Assembly (NCBI GenBank): GCA_022651245.1
Contig: JALCQM010000022.1
Location: forward strand, 1 to 49,915
Origin: Lactobacillus sp.
Lineage (GTDB): Bacteria > Bacillota > Bacilli > Lactobacillales > Lactobacillaceae
Length of the DNA: 49,915 nt
Reading direction: 5' to 3'
Position numbers and translations under genes: made by a program. Positions within the stretch are counted from its first letter, which is position 1; the number at the start of each line of letters is the position of its first letter. Under the pieces are notes generated by a model that saw nothing but the letters and a program-made list of their open reading frames with translations, searched no databases and was not told the origin of the DNA. Positions 7,652 through 15,903 of this stretch are shown in pieces.

Positions 7652-8390
7652 GTGCCCGCGCGTGGACACGGATCCGGCGGTAGTCAGCCTCCCAGTGGTC
7701 GCCGCGCCATAATTTTGGCCGCAGCTTGGTTTCGATCTTATCAAAAAGCGCCTCGTGTTGAGTTATTGGGATCTGGGCGAGGTCGGTCGCGAAGAACTGG
7801 GCCAGCCAATTACGCAAGCCGGCTGCGCCACCTTTTAGCGGCGTGGGACGGTCGTAAACCTCGATGTGGGCGTCAGTGAAGCCCCCGTGCGCCAGGACGG
7901 TTTGGTATTCTGCTTGGGTCGGAAAGTAAAACGGGTTGTGGTAGTTGAGGCCGTATAGATGGGCGACTTGGCCGAAGACGGTGGCGATCGCTTGGATATT
8001 CCCATGGGCGCCGAACTCACAAACTAATAAGCCACCAGGGATGAGGTGGCGGTGCAAGGCCTGGGTCAGTTGCGCTTGGTCTGGGATCCAGTGGAAAACG
8101 GCGTTAGAGAAGATGACGTCGTAGTCGTGCTCTCCGGGGAAGGTGAGGGCGTCGGCTTGGCGGTAGTCGCCGCTAGGGTCGTGTTGGCGGGCGAGTGATA
8201 ACATTTCGGCGCTGGTGTCGATGCCCGTCACCTGATGGCCCAGCGCGGCGATTTGCTTAGTGAGCTCGCCAGTGCCACAGCCGACGTCTAACACGCGCAC
8301 AGGCTGCTTGGGCAGGCTATCTAGGAGGCTAGCGCCATATTTAAAGACAAAATCATGGGTGGTATCATACTGCTTGGCATGCCATTGCAT
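7647..8390 (-). CDS. Class I SAM-dependent methyltransferase (Tam/UbiE-like)
   Basis: Methyltransferase of 247 residues. Motif I VLDVGCGTGELT (about 32-43) binds S-adenosylmethionine. GIDTSAEML (motif II acidic end), a QADALTF stretch and DVIFSNAVFHWIPD follow in the order of the trans-aconitate methyltransferase-like group. The start at 8390 is fixed by GAGGT a few bases upstream; the longer frame runs back through the promoter region of the next gene. The small-molecule substrate is unknown. It is divergent from the thioredoxin-like gene. Confidence 0.85.
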   Translation of the reverse strand: MQWHAKQYDTTHDFVFKYGASLLDSLPKQPVRVLDVGCGTGELTKQIAALGHQVTGIDTSAEMLSLARQHDPSGDYRQADALTFPGEHDYDVIFSNAVFHWIPDQAQLTQALHRHLIPGGLLVCEFGAHGNIQAIATVFGQVAHLYGLNYHNPFYFPTQAEYQTVLAHGGFTDAHIEVYDRPTPLKGGAAGLRNWLAQFFATDLAQIPITQHEALFDKIETKLRPKLWRGDHWEADYRRIRVHARAQ

Positions 8391-8540
8391 GGTGCTTACC
8401 TCACTATTTCTTAATAATATACTAACTAATATACCATAATCCGGGCGTTTCGCCGAACTGCACACCTGATTGGCGCAACCAAGTTTGGTGGCGGGTGGTA
8501 TACTAATCAAAAAAAAGCAGCATAAGAGGGGGAAACGGAC

Positions 8541-8867
8541 ATGCCTGCAACCATCGAATTGATTCATGATCAAGATTATGCGGCAGCCACTAAAGACGGG
8601 GTGGTGGTCGTTGATTTTCGCATGGATTTTTGCCCGGCGTGCATCCGTATGGACCATACGCTGAGCCAAGTCGCACAAGACCCGGCGGTGGCGGCCAAAG
8701 TGCGCTTTTTGTCGCTGTCGGTCAACCAAGATTTTCACGTGGCTGAGGCGTTAGGCGTGCAAAGCGCCCCCAGCGTGATCGTAAAAAAAGACGGCCACAT
8801 CGTCGATGCCGTCGTCGGTTACCAGCCGCCAGAGGCGTTTTTGGCCCGGCTGCAACACCATCTGTAG
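8541..8867 (+). CDS. Thioredoxin-like protein
   Basis: Thioredoxin fold of 108 residues with redox pair Cys31-Pro-Ala-Cys34 (FCPAC) and the cis-proline region SAPSVIVKKDG near residue 78. The CPAC dipeptide differs from the CGPC of housekeeping thioredoxin, so this is likely a specialised family member. It starts after GAGGGGG and has an extended -10 (TGGTATACT near 8495-8503). It is the first gene of a tight three-gene run: the next gene begins nine bases later. A link between the thioredoxin and the cysteine hydrolase behind it is conceivable, but this is inference only. Confidence 0.88.
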   Translation: MPATIELIHDQDYAAATKDGVVVVDFRMDFCPACIRMDHTLSQVAQDPAVAAKVRFLSLSVNQDFHVAEALGVQSAPSVIVKKDGHIVDAVVGYQPPEAFLARLQHHL

Positions 8868-8876
8868 GAGGCGCCT

Positions 8877-9857
8877 ATGTGTACCAGTATTCACCTGGTG
8901 GCCAAGGATTTAACGCATGTGTTGGCGCGCACGATGGATTGGCACGTGCTTGGTGCCGGACCAGTGTTCGTGCCGCGTGACTTTGCTTGGCAAAGTCCGT
9001 TCGATCACCACCATTATCGCAACCCCTACGCCATGATCGGTAGCGGGACGGTGCATGGCCAGCGGATCGACGTATCAGACGGGGTCAATGAACACGGGTT
9101 GTGCGTGCAGAAATTGACCTGCACCAACGGGGCGCGGTTGCAAAGGCACCGCCGAGCGGATAAAATCCAATTGGCGCCGTTTGAGCTCGGTTTTTGGTTG
9201 TTGGCGAACTGTCGCTCAGTGGCAGAAATCGCCACCCGCTTACCAGAGCTAAAATTGATGGCGGATGATGAAAGTGACACTGCCTATGGATATCCCGAGC
9301 TGCATTTTGCCGTTAGTGATGCGACCGGGGCGATCGCTGTGATCGAACCGACGGAACAACCACTACGCCTGCGGCCAAATCCACTAGGGGTCGTGACGAA
9401 TAGTCCGGATTTTGATGCGCAACGCCAACGCTTGGCGCGCTATGTTGACTTCACGCCGGCTTATTTGGCAGGGCGCGTGCCGCTGAATACGCCGCGGGTC
9501 ACGACGGGCAATCTTTCCGGCAAGGCGATTCCGCCTGGCTCGTCTGCTCCTGGCGCACGGTTTATCCGGGCGGCGTACTACAAGGAGCGGGCGGATCAGC
9601 CTGCCGATGAACGGGCGGCGATTGTGACCGCCTGGCGCTTATTGGATGGGGTGACGGTGCCTAAGTCGCTGGCGCACCAACCGACTTATTCGGTGTATCG
9701 CGCCGCCGTGGTGCCAGAAAGTCGCCGGTATTACTATCAAGCCTATCACCAGGCTGGCGTTGTCAGTCTGCAGCTGAACGCGGCGTTGTTGGCGACGCAC
9801 CAACCGCAAGTCTTTCCGGTGGCCGATGTCTGGCAACCCCGACGTTTGAATCAGTGA
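8877..9857 (+). CDS. Choloylglycine hydrolase family amidase (bile salt hydrolase / penicillin V acylase-like)
   Basis: N-terminal nucleophile hydrolase of 326 residues that cleaves linear amide bonds. The nucleophile is Cys2, exposed after removal of Met1, and the canonical partners are all present: Arg18, Asp21 (in RTMDW), Asn175 (in TNSPDF) and Arg228 (in ARFIR). Length is typical. Bile salt hydrolases and penicillin V acylases share these residues, so the substrate (conjugated bile acid, N-acyl amine or N-acyl-homoserine lactone) cannot be assigned. TAGGAGG overlaps the end of the thioredoxin-like gene. The next gene starts ten bases after the stop. Confidence 0.87.
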   Translation: MCTSIHLVAKDLTHVLARTMDWHVLGAGPVFVPRDFAWQSPFDHHHYRNPYAMIGSGTVHGQRIDVSDGVNEHGLCVQKLTCTNGARLQRHRRADKIQLAPFELGFWLLANCRSVAEIATRLPELKLMADDESDTAYGYPELHFAVSDATGAIAVIEPTEQPLRLRPNPLGVVTNSPDFDAQRQRLARYVDFTPAYLAGRVPLNTPRVTTGNLSGKAIPPGSSAPGARFIRAAYYKERADQPADERAAIVTAWRLLDGVTVPKSLAHQPTYSVYRAAVVPESRRYYYQAYHQAGVVSLQLNAALLATHQPQVFPVADVWQPRRLNQ

Positions 9858-9867
9858 GGAGTTTACG

Positions 9868-10572
9868 ATGAAAAAGCTTATTCTAACCATTGGCCTCGTG
9901 GTAGCACTATTTTGTGCGCCGAGCGTGACCGTTGCGGCGCGTGCCGGCGGTGCCGTTGGTGGCGGCGGTGGCATGCACATGGGTGGTGGCACCAGCTACG
10001 GCGGCGGGATGCACATGGGCGGTGGCCGGATGTTTGTTGGCCGCCACATGTTGCTGGGCCGCGGCGTGTGGTTCGGCGCCCCGATCCTGGCAGTCGTGTT
10101 GGTCATTGGCGGGTGGCAGCTGCTCAAAAGGCGCCAAAACGCGCAGGCGGCTGTGCCGCAAAAATCGGCCCTTTATCCGCTGGAGCCGCAGTTGGCCAAG
10201 GCGTTCGAGCCGCTATTTTACACGATCGAGGAGGCGTGGTCGCAAAATGATCAAGAAACGCTGGCCCAATACATGACCAGTCGCTACTTCGGCAGGCAAA
10301 AAGCGCTTTTAGACCGGTGGCAGCGAGCCGGGCGGCGCAACCGGCTAGAGGACCTCGCTTTGATTGATGTGCAACAAGAAGCCAGTGATGCGGATCATCC
10401 CCACGTGGTGGTCACTGCTCAGGCGCGGGATTATTTCGACTACCCTGAGCGGTCGGCGGAATTCAACCAAGCGCAGCATGATGACGCGATGATCGAGCGC
10501 TTCACTGAGGTGTGGGAGTTGGCCTATGCGCAAGCAGACGGTCGCTTGCTACTCGCCAAGATCCGCCAATAA
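9868..10572 (+). CDS. Secreted/membrane Tim44-like domain protein with Gly-Met-His repeat
   Basis: Protein of 234 residues. A signal-like N-terminus (1-25) is followed by a glycine-rich stretch with repeated GGGMHMGGG units (about 28-55), a membrane helix (about 68-86), and a C-terminal Tim44/calcium-channel-like alpha+beta domain (about 100-234) with FYTIEEAWSQND and TEVWEL. Several bacteria carry such short Tim44-like proteins of unknown role. The Met/His-rich repeat could bind a metal such as copper; this is inference. It is third in the operon with the thioredoxin-like protein and the amidase. GAGG precedes the ATG. Structured element R2 begins 14 bases after the stop. Confidence 0.75.
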   Translation: MKKLILTIGLVVALFCAPSVTVAARAGGAVGGGGGMHMGGGTSYGGGMHMGGGRMFVGRHMLLGRGVWFGAPILAVVLVIGGWQLLKRRQNAQAAVPQKSALYPLEPQLAKAFEPLFYTIEEAWSQNDQETLAQYMTSRYFGRQKALLDRWQRAGRRNRLEDLALIDVQQEASDADHPHVVVTAQARDYFDYPERSAEFNQAQHDDAMIERFTEVWELAYAQADGRLLLAKIRQ

Positions 10573-10585
10573 CGCAAGATCAAGC

Positions 10586-10696
10586 TGAGACATAAAGCGG
10601 TTTTAGCCCATAACACAAGCGCCATTGCGTCACGACTCGTTCCTTGAATCGCGGCGTAATGGCGTTTGTGTTTCTGGGCGTTGCTTTATGGAACGC
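10586..10696 (+). repeat. Structured 3'-UTR element, copy R2
   Basis: Diverged copy. The outer arms CATAAAGC (10591-10598) and GCTTTATG (10683-10690) pair perfectly, the second stem is GCCCA / TGGGC, and a long inner stem pairs AACACAAGCGCCATTGCG with CGTAATGGCGTTTGTG. The conserved CGGTTTTAG and CGTTGC boxes are kept although the arms have changed. Confidence 0.7.
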
Positions 10697-10749
10697 GATT
10701 ACTGATTTTTGTCTCGATCTCATCTTGAGGGTTGCCGTAACACGGCCAT

Positions 10750-11160
10750 TCAAATCAAAATACCGTTGCAGTGGTCGATTTCGTGTTGGAGGATCTGGGC
10801 GAAGTAGTCGTTGAAGGTTTGCTTTTGGGGGTGGAATTGCGCGTCGAGGTAGTGCACCGTGATTTCTTGGTAGCGTTGGGTCTGTCGCTGGCCGGCCAGT
10901 GATAGGCAGCCTTCGGTGGTGGTATACGGCCCACTTTTGGCGACGATGGTCGGGTTGACCAGCGGCACGGCAAACGGCCCCAGCTGGGCGATGATGATCC
11001 GGCGGTTGCTACCAATCATGTTGGCGGCCATACCGATGCAGTGGTCTTGGTGAGCCCGCAAGGTATCTTGCAAGTCACGGATCACCGCGGCGTCTTTGGG
11101 GGTCGCAGGCTTCGCGGGACGACTCAAAAAAGCTTGGTCGTGGTTGATCGGTTGAATCAT
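10750..11160 (-). CDS. Peptide deformylase-like protein
   Basis: Protein of 136 residues with the three deformylase motifs: GMAAN (43-47) for GxGxAA, EGCLSL (83-88) with metal ligand Cys85, and HEIDH (126-130) with the other two ligands and the catalytic Glu127. The first motif lacks the usual glycine pattern and the following Gln, and the protein is shorter than the housekeeping Def of lactobacilli (about 185 residues). It therefore belongs to the divergent short class, and activity on formyl-Met is uncertain. The start at 11160 follows AAAGGAG. It stands alone, convergent with element R2. Confidence 0.85.
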   Translation of the reverse strand: MIQPINHDQAFLSRPAKPATPKDAAVIRDLQDTLRAHQDHCIGMAANMIGSNRRIIIAQLGPFAVPLVNPTIVAKSGPYTTTEGCLSLAGQRQTQRYQEITVHYLDAQFHPQKQTFNDYFAQILQHEIDHCNGILI

Positions 11161-11418
11161 TGGGGGAGCTCCTTTAGTTAGTTTCATCCATTATACCTTA
11201 GCTAGATGAGAAAAAGGAAAAACGAGCTATTGTGCCGGTATCAATAAACTAATTGCCGCGGGGTACACGTATGGCAAATAAATTCGTCACCTGGATCGTT
11301 CGCGTATTATCCGTATTATAGCGATGCGTTAGGATACTTTCATACTGATCGCACCGTTACCCGAATTTTGGTACGATAACCTCCTATCAATGAACGGCGA
11401 TGAGGAGGAACGAGCGAG

Positions 11419-13230
11419 ATGGAAAAACCGCAAGCAAAGCGCGGGATCGTAGCCGTGATCGGCATCGTGTTGGCGATCGTTTTTGCCGCTAGCACGGCTT
11501 ATTCGGGGATGAAGGCAGGGTTGACGGTGGCGGCAGGGATTCCTGGTGCAATCATTGGGGCAGGGTTGGTGCGCTTGTGGGCGGCGCCTCAAGGCATGCG
11601 CGGTAAGAACTTGATCCAAGGCATGGCCAGCGGTGGTGAGTCGATCGCCAGCGGCATGATCTATGTGGTGCCGGCCATTATTTTGATCGGCGGGCGCGTT
11701 AATTTCTGGGCGGGGATCGCTGTTGGCGCCGCGGCGGTGGTTTTTGCCGTGAGCGTTGCGAGCCTGGTTGAAGACTTCATGGTGCTCACGCAAGCAGACC
11801 GGCTGCCTTATCCGGAATCACGGGCGATCGCCAGTGCCTTGACGGCGAGTGAGGCAGCAGGGGACCAGCTTGGCATTATGGCGTGGGGGTTTGGTGTCGG
11901 GGGCGTTATGACCACGGTATCGACGCAAGTTTTCGGGTGGGTGAATACGACCTTGACTGCGGTTGGGAGCGCGGCTTATCGCTGGAAGTTTGCGTTAGAG
12001 GTCAACCCGATGCTCGTCGGGATCGGCTTTGTTGTCGGCATGGAAGTCTCGGTGACGATGTTTGCCGGTTCGCTGCTTGCAAACTTTGGGTTGACGCCGT
12101 TGATCGCTTACTTCACCCAGTTCGCCGATGGGCACGCCCAGGTGTGGAATGCAGCGACGCCGATAGCGCAGCTAGACGTGGATGCAGTGGCGGGGGCTTA
12201 CGCGAAGTACATTGGAGCCGGCATGATGCTGTGCGGCGGGCTGATCGGCGCGCTGAAGCTGCTACCTGTGATCCGCACCTCTTTGCAGCAAACGATGGGG
12301 GCGACTGGCTCAGCGGTTGGTGGCCGGCGCCTTTTGGTCCAGCTAGGCGGGGCACTTGGCGTGGTGGCGCTGACCGGCTGGTTGGTCAGTGGTCACCTGT
12401 GGTTGAGTCTCGTTGGTACCGGGTTAGCTGGGGGCTTAGCCTTGCTGTTTGTGATCGTTTCCGCGCGGATGGCGGGGACGATCGGCTGTTCCAACGCACC
12501 TGTTTCCGGCATGACGATCGCCAGTTTAGTGATCGTTACGTTGGTTTTCGTTTTATGTGGGTGGCGAGATGGCCAACATACGCAATGGCTCTTGTTGTTT
12601 GGGGTGTTCATCGTGACGGCGATTTCGGTGGGTGGCGCTTATACCCAGACGCAAAAAGTGGGCGTATTGGTGAACGCTGACCGTCCGGCGGTTCGGCCCT
12701 TTTTCGTGGCGGCGGCGTTGGTCGGCGTGGTCGTGGTGATCGGGACGACGCAGCTGTTGGCCCCACAGTTGGCCGTGGGTGGCGCCAACCCACCGTTTGG
12801 CCTGCCGCAGGCGAATCTGATTGCCACGTTGACCGCAGGGATCATGTCTGGTGCATTGCCTTGGGCGATGGTGATCGTGGGGATCGTTTTGGGCTTGGTG
12901 TGCTGGTTACTGAAGCTGCCGATCATGACGGTGGCGCTGGGGTTTTATTTGCCCATGGCGACCACCAGCGTGATCCTTGTCGGCGCCTTATTGCGCCTGC
13001 TGGTGGCGAAATTAAGCCCGGCAGCACAACGCCAGGCGCGACTCGACCGCGGTGTGTCGCTGGCGAGTGGGTTGATCGCTGGTGGCTCGCTGATCGGTTT
13101 GATTGGCATCGGCTTGCAAGTCGGTGGCCTCGTGACCCCAGGGACGCCGAGTGGCAGTCTGGCGGGCGTACTACTGCTCGTCGGGCTGTGTCTGGCGATC
13201 GTCGGGCCGCTATTGCGAGGCCGGCAGTAG
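11419..13230 (+). CDS. OPT family oligopeptide transporter
   Basis: Secondary transporter of 603 residues with about fifteen membrane segments and the OPT signatures: an early STAYSGMKAGLTVAAGIPGAIIGAG segment, GGESIASGMIYVVPA, and a late GLIAGGSLIGL region. Family members import peptides or metal chelates with protons. Ribosome binding site GAGGAGG lies upstream of the ATG. The dipeptidase gene begins 57 bases downstream with no terminator between, suggesting an uptake-and-hydrolysis pair for peptides. This functional link is inference from position. Confidence 0.9.
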   Translation: MEKPQAKRGIVAVIGIVLAIVFAASTAYSGMKAGLTVAAGIPGAIIGAGLVRLWAAPQGMRGKNLIQGMASGGESIASGMIYVVPAIILIGGRVNFWAGIAVGAAAVVFAVSVASLVEDFMVLTQADRLPYPESRAIASALTASEAAGDQLGIMAWGFGVGGVMTTVSTQVFGWVNTTLTAVGSAAYRWKFALEVNPMLVGIGFVVGMEVSVTMFAGSLLANFGLTPLIAYFTQFADGHAQVWNAATPIAQLDVDAVAGAYAKYIGAGMMLCGGLIGALKLLPVIRTSLQQTMGATGSAVGGRRLLVQLGGALGVVALTGWLVSGHLWLSLVGTGLAGGLALLFVIVSARMAGTIGCSNAPVSGMTIASLVIVTLVFVLCGWRDGQHTQWLLLFGVFIVTAISVGGAYTQTQKVGVLVNADRPAVRPFFVAAALVGVVVVIGTTQLLAPQLAVGGANPPFGLPQANLIATLTAGIMSGALPWAMVIVGIVLGLVCWLLKLPIMTVALGFYLPMATTSVILVGALLRLLVAKLSPAAQRQARLDRGVSLASGLIAGGSLIGLIGIGLQVGGLVTPGTPSGSLAGVLLLVGLCLAIVGPLLRGRQ

Positions 13231-13287
13231 GCGGCGCATAATGGGACTAGCGGTTGTGGCCGCGAAGATGATTGGAGGAGAAAAAAG

Positions 13288-14688
13288 ATGGCATGTACAT
13301 CGATCATGGTGGGGAAAAAGGCGAGCTTGGAAGGATTTCCGTATATTTCGCGTAATGAGGACCGACTGCAGGCGATCTACCCGAAAGCGGTGATCGTTCA
13401 ACCGGCGGTCCAAGGTCGTGATGAGACCTTCGTGTCCGCCTACAATGGGTTGACCGTCCCACTGCCGGCGAGTGGGTATCGCTATACCGCAACGCCGAAT
13501 GTGGACCAAAGTGCCGGCCCAAACGAAGAAGACGGCTTCAATGCGCAGGGGGTCGGGGAGTCCGCGACCGAAAGTGTCTATGCCAACCAACGCGTGCTGG
13601 CATACGATCCGTTTGTGCCGAATGGCTTGGCAGAAGACGCCATGACCACCTTGGTCTTGCCATACATCGATTCCGCGCGTGACGGTGTCCGCTACCTGGG
13701 GGCGTTAGTTGCCAAGTATGGTTCAGCAGAAGGCAATGGGGTGCAGTTCGTTGACGCCGATGATGTCTGGTATATGGAAATTGTGACCGGGCACATGTGG
13801 GTCGCGGTGCGCATCCCAGATGATAGTTATGCGGTAGCGGCCAACCAAGTCGCGATCCAAACGATCGACTTCAACGACCCAGAGAATTATATGTGGGCAG
13901 ACGGCCTCCAAGAATTCGTGGCGGAACACCAGCTGAATCCAGATCTTGAAGGGTTCAACTTCCGCCACATTTTTGGGACCGATACTGAAAAAGATCACCA
14001 CTACAATACGCCACGGGTGTGGTTTGCGCAGCGTTATTTCAATCCGGAAGACCAGTCGCAGACCCCAGAGTCGGCAGAATTACCATTCATCCGCAAGCCT
14101 AGCCGCAAATTAGGGCTTGAAGACGTCGAATATGTGTTGAAGTCGCATTATAATGAAACGCACTTTGATCCGTTAGGGGCGGGCAGTGAGCATGATAAGA
14201 AAACCTACCGGGCGATTGCCTTATCGCGGACGGCAAACTCGCATATTTTACAGGCGCGTGCCGATAGCCTTGGTGGCGTGCAGTGGGTCGCGTTTGGTAT
14301 CCCGACATTTTGCCCGCATGTGCCGCTGTTCACCAATGCCGATGCGATCGATCCGTCGTACGCCAACGTGCCGGCTAAGCTCGACTTAGATTCGGCCTAT
14401 TGGTTGTATGAAGCCTTGGCGATGGTGGTGGAAAGCCATTACGCCGACTTCATCGAAGACGACTTGGCTTACCAAAAAGCCCTAGGGGAATGGGCGCGCC
14501 GCAAGCTGGCCGCAGTGGCAACAGCTGCGGACAAACTGAGCGGAGAGGCCCGAACCGCGTATTTGACCACGCAAAATCACGAGATCGCCCAGCACTATAA
14601 TCACGTGACCCGCAGCTTCTTATTCGACCTGATCACGCGCGGCACCGAACTCTCCAAGCTGACCTTCAAAATGGACCCAAATCTATAA
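13288..14688 (+). CDS. pepD: C69 family dipeptidase (PepD type)
   Basis: Dipeptidase of 466 residues. The N-terminus MACTSIMVGKKAS carries the nucleophile cysteine (Cys3) found in this Ntn-hydrolase family; the PGPNEEDGFNAQGVGES-like stretch near residues 75-95 and the DVWYMEIVTGHMWVAVRIPDDSYAV segment are family hallmarks. It releases amino acids from a wide range of dipeptides in the cytoplasm. It follows the OPT transporter and is probably co-transcribed. Three tandem copies of the structured element (R3a-c) begin directly after the stop codon. Ribosome binding site GGAGGAG. Confidence 0.92.
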   Translation: MACTSIMVGKKASLEGFPYISRNEDRLQAIYPKAVIVQPAVQGRDETFVSAYNGLTVPLPASGYRYTATPNVDQSAGPNEEDGFNAQGVGESATESVYANQRVLAYDPFVPNGLAEDAMTTLVLPYIDSARDGVRYLGALVAKYGSAEGNGVQFVDADDVWYMEIVTGHMWVAVRIPDDSYAVAANQVAIQTIDFNDPENYMWADGLQEFVAEHQLNPDLEGFNFRHIFGTDTEKDHHYNTPRVWFAQRYFNPEDQSQTPESAELPFIRKPSRKLGLEDVEYVLKSHYNETHFDPLGAGSEHDKKTYRAIALSRTANSHILQARADSLGGVQWVAFGIPTFCPHVPLFTNADAIDPSYANVPAKLDLDSAYWLYEALAMVVESHYADFIEDDLAYQKALGEWARRKLAAVATAADKLSGEARTAYLTTQNHEIAQHYNHVTRSFLFDLITRGTELSKLTFKMDPNL

Positions 14689-14689
14689 A

Positions 14690-14803
14690 GAGCGGAACAA
14701 AGCGGTTTTAGGCATGTGACTAAGGCAGCTTGGGTGCGTCGCGGCACGCGACGTGACCGGGACGACTTAGGCGCAGTGCCGTTGCTTTGTGGAGCTTGAT
14801 TAG
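14690..14803 (+). repeat. Structured 3'-UTR element, copy R3a
   Basis: Outer arms ACAAAGC / GCTTTGT, second stem GGCA / TGCC, CTAAG / CTTAG, and terminal hairpin CGTCGCG-GCA-CGCGACG, with the conserved CGGTTTTAG box on the 5' side. Starts two bases after the pepD stop. Confidence 0.8.
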
Positions 14804-14808
14804 AATAA

Positions 14809-14924
14809 AGAGCGGCGTGGCGCGGTTATGGGTGACGGGCTAACAAGGCTTGGTGGTGGGTGGCGTTAGCCGCGCGCCGCCGAGACTGGTTAGAACGCGC
14901 ACCCATGCGCCACAGAGCTTGATT
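14809..14924 (+). repeat. Structured 3'-UTR element, copy R3b (diverged)
   Basis: Arms are GTGGCGC / GCGCCAC and ATGGGTG / CACCCAT, completely different from R3a but equally well paired; an inner GGCTAAC / GTTAGCC-type stem is also kept. The 3' flank CAGAGCTTGATTA matches R3a and R3c. Confidence 0.7.
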
Positions 14925-14925
14925 A

Positions 14926-15043
14926 TAAAGAGCGGAACAAAGCGGTTTTAGGCATGTGGCTAAGACGGCCTGGGTGCGTCGCGGCACGCGGCGTGACCGG
15001 GATGACTTAGACGCAATGCCGTTGCTTTGCATAGCTTGATTAG
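14926..15043 (+). repeat. Structured 3'-UTR element, copy R3c
   Basis: Near-identical to R3a (same GCGGAACAAAGCGGTTTTAG start and GTCGCGGCACGCG hairpin). Differences such as GTGGCTAAGACGGCC versus GTGACTAAGGCAGCT are scattered. It runs directly into a separate terminator. Confidence 0.8.
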
Positions 15044-15094
15044 AAAAACGCACCGCCACCGCCTTGAACTAGGCGAGTGGTGGTGCGTTTTTAA
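15044..15094 (+). terminator. Terminator after the R3 element cluster
   Basis: AAAAACGCACCGCCAC pairs with GTGGTGGTGCGTTTTT around a short CCT/AGG inner stem. It ends the OPT-pepD-R3 transcript and shows that the R3 elements themselves are not needed as terminators. Confidence 0.85.
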
Positions 15095-15111
15095 TGACCC
15101 AATTAATCCAG

Positions 15112-15125
15112 TGTAAGCGCATACG
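15112..15125 (+). promoter_or_regulatory. Possible cre-like site upstream of the serine dehydratase operon
   Basis: TGTAAGCGCATACG matches the CcpA consensus TGWAARCGYTWNCW except at two positions. It lies about 110 bases before the sdaAB start. Weak evidence on its own. Confidence 0.35.
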
Positions 15126-15225
15126 GTTGCTGCTATTGCCGCCTTTCAGTTTATTATTTTGCGTGCGCTTTGTGGATAAACGTGGTACCGTGTAGATATC
15201 TAAAATGAGAATTCGGAGAATAATG

Positions 15226-15891
15226 ATGCCAGAAGTGAGATTTCACAGTGTTTTTGATATCATCGGGCCGGTAATGGTCGGTCCCAGTTCGTCGCATACC
15301 GCAGGGGCATCGCGAATTGGGCGCGTGGTGCGGAATATTTTTGGTGAAGCGCCTGCGCGGATTGACGTGTACTTATACGAGTCCTTCGCCAAAACGTATC
15401 GTGGCCATGGGACTGACGTGGCGATCATTGGCGGGTTGTTGGGGATGGCGCCTGATGATCCGCACCTGCGTGACTCGTTGCGGTTGGCGCATGAGGCCGG
15501 GATCAAGGTCACGTTCATCCCGAAGAGTGACAAGGTCGACCACCCGAATTCGGCGCGGATCGTGTTGCAAAAAGGCGACCATAAGTTGTCGGTGCTCGGC
15601 GAGTCGATCGGCGGGGGCAATATCCGCATCACCGAGTTGAACGGGTTCAAAATTTCGCTGTCGATGGGGACACCGACTTACATCACTATTCATGATGACG
15701 TTCCCGGCATGATCGCGGCTGTCACCAAGATCTTCTCCGATTCAGGGATCAACATTGGCACGATGACAGTGACCCGGGAGGCTAAAGGCGAGCATGCCAT
15801 CATGATTATCGAAGTCGACGGTTATCAGGCCGACATTTTGGCACGCCTCAAGGCCATTCCACACATGGTCAACGTGACGTACTTCGAGTAA
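15226..15891 (+). CDS. sdaAB: L-serine dehydratase, iron-sulfur-dependent, beta subunit
   Basis: Subunit of the enzyme converting L-serine to pyruvate and ammonia. The GPSSSHTAGASRIGR motif near the N-terminus is the family signature, and the C-terminal part (about 145-221) is an ACT domain (YITIHDDVPGMIAAVTKIFSDSGINI). The start at 15226 is favoured because GGAG lies eight bases upstream; the ATG three bases earlier is the alternative. The alpha subunit follows 12 bases downstream, giving the split arrangement usual in Firmicutes. Confidence 0.95.
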   Translation: MPEVRFHSVFDIIGPVMVGPSSSHTAGASRIGRVVRNIFGEAPARIDVYLYESFAKTYRGHGTDVAIIGGLLGMAPDDPHLRDSLRLAHEAGIKVTFIPKSDKVDHPNSARIVLQKGDHKLSVLGESIGGGNIRITELNGFKISLSMGTPTYITIHDDVPGMIAAVTKIFSDSGINIGTMTVTREAKGEHAIMIIEVDGYQADILARLKAIPHMVNVTYFE

Positions 15892-15903
15892 GGAGAGCGA
15901 GAG

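Noticed and set aside
14690-15043. Tandem repeated units resembling a CRISPR array
   Set aside because: Units are about 115 nt, diverged in sequence, palindromic, with no unique spacers and no cas genes.
14826-15059. ORFs inside the structured elements (also 21855-22149)
   Set aside because: They run through repeat sequence, have no ribosome binding site, and their residues simply follow the repeat.
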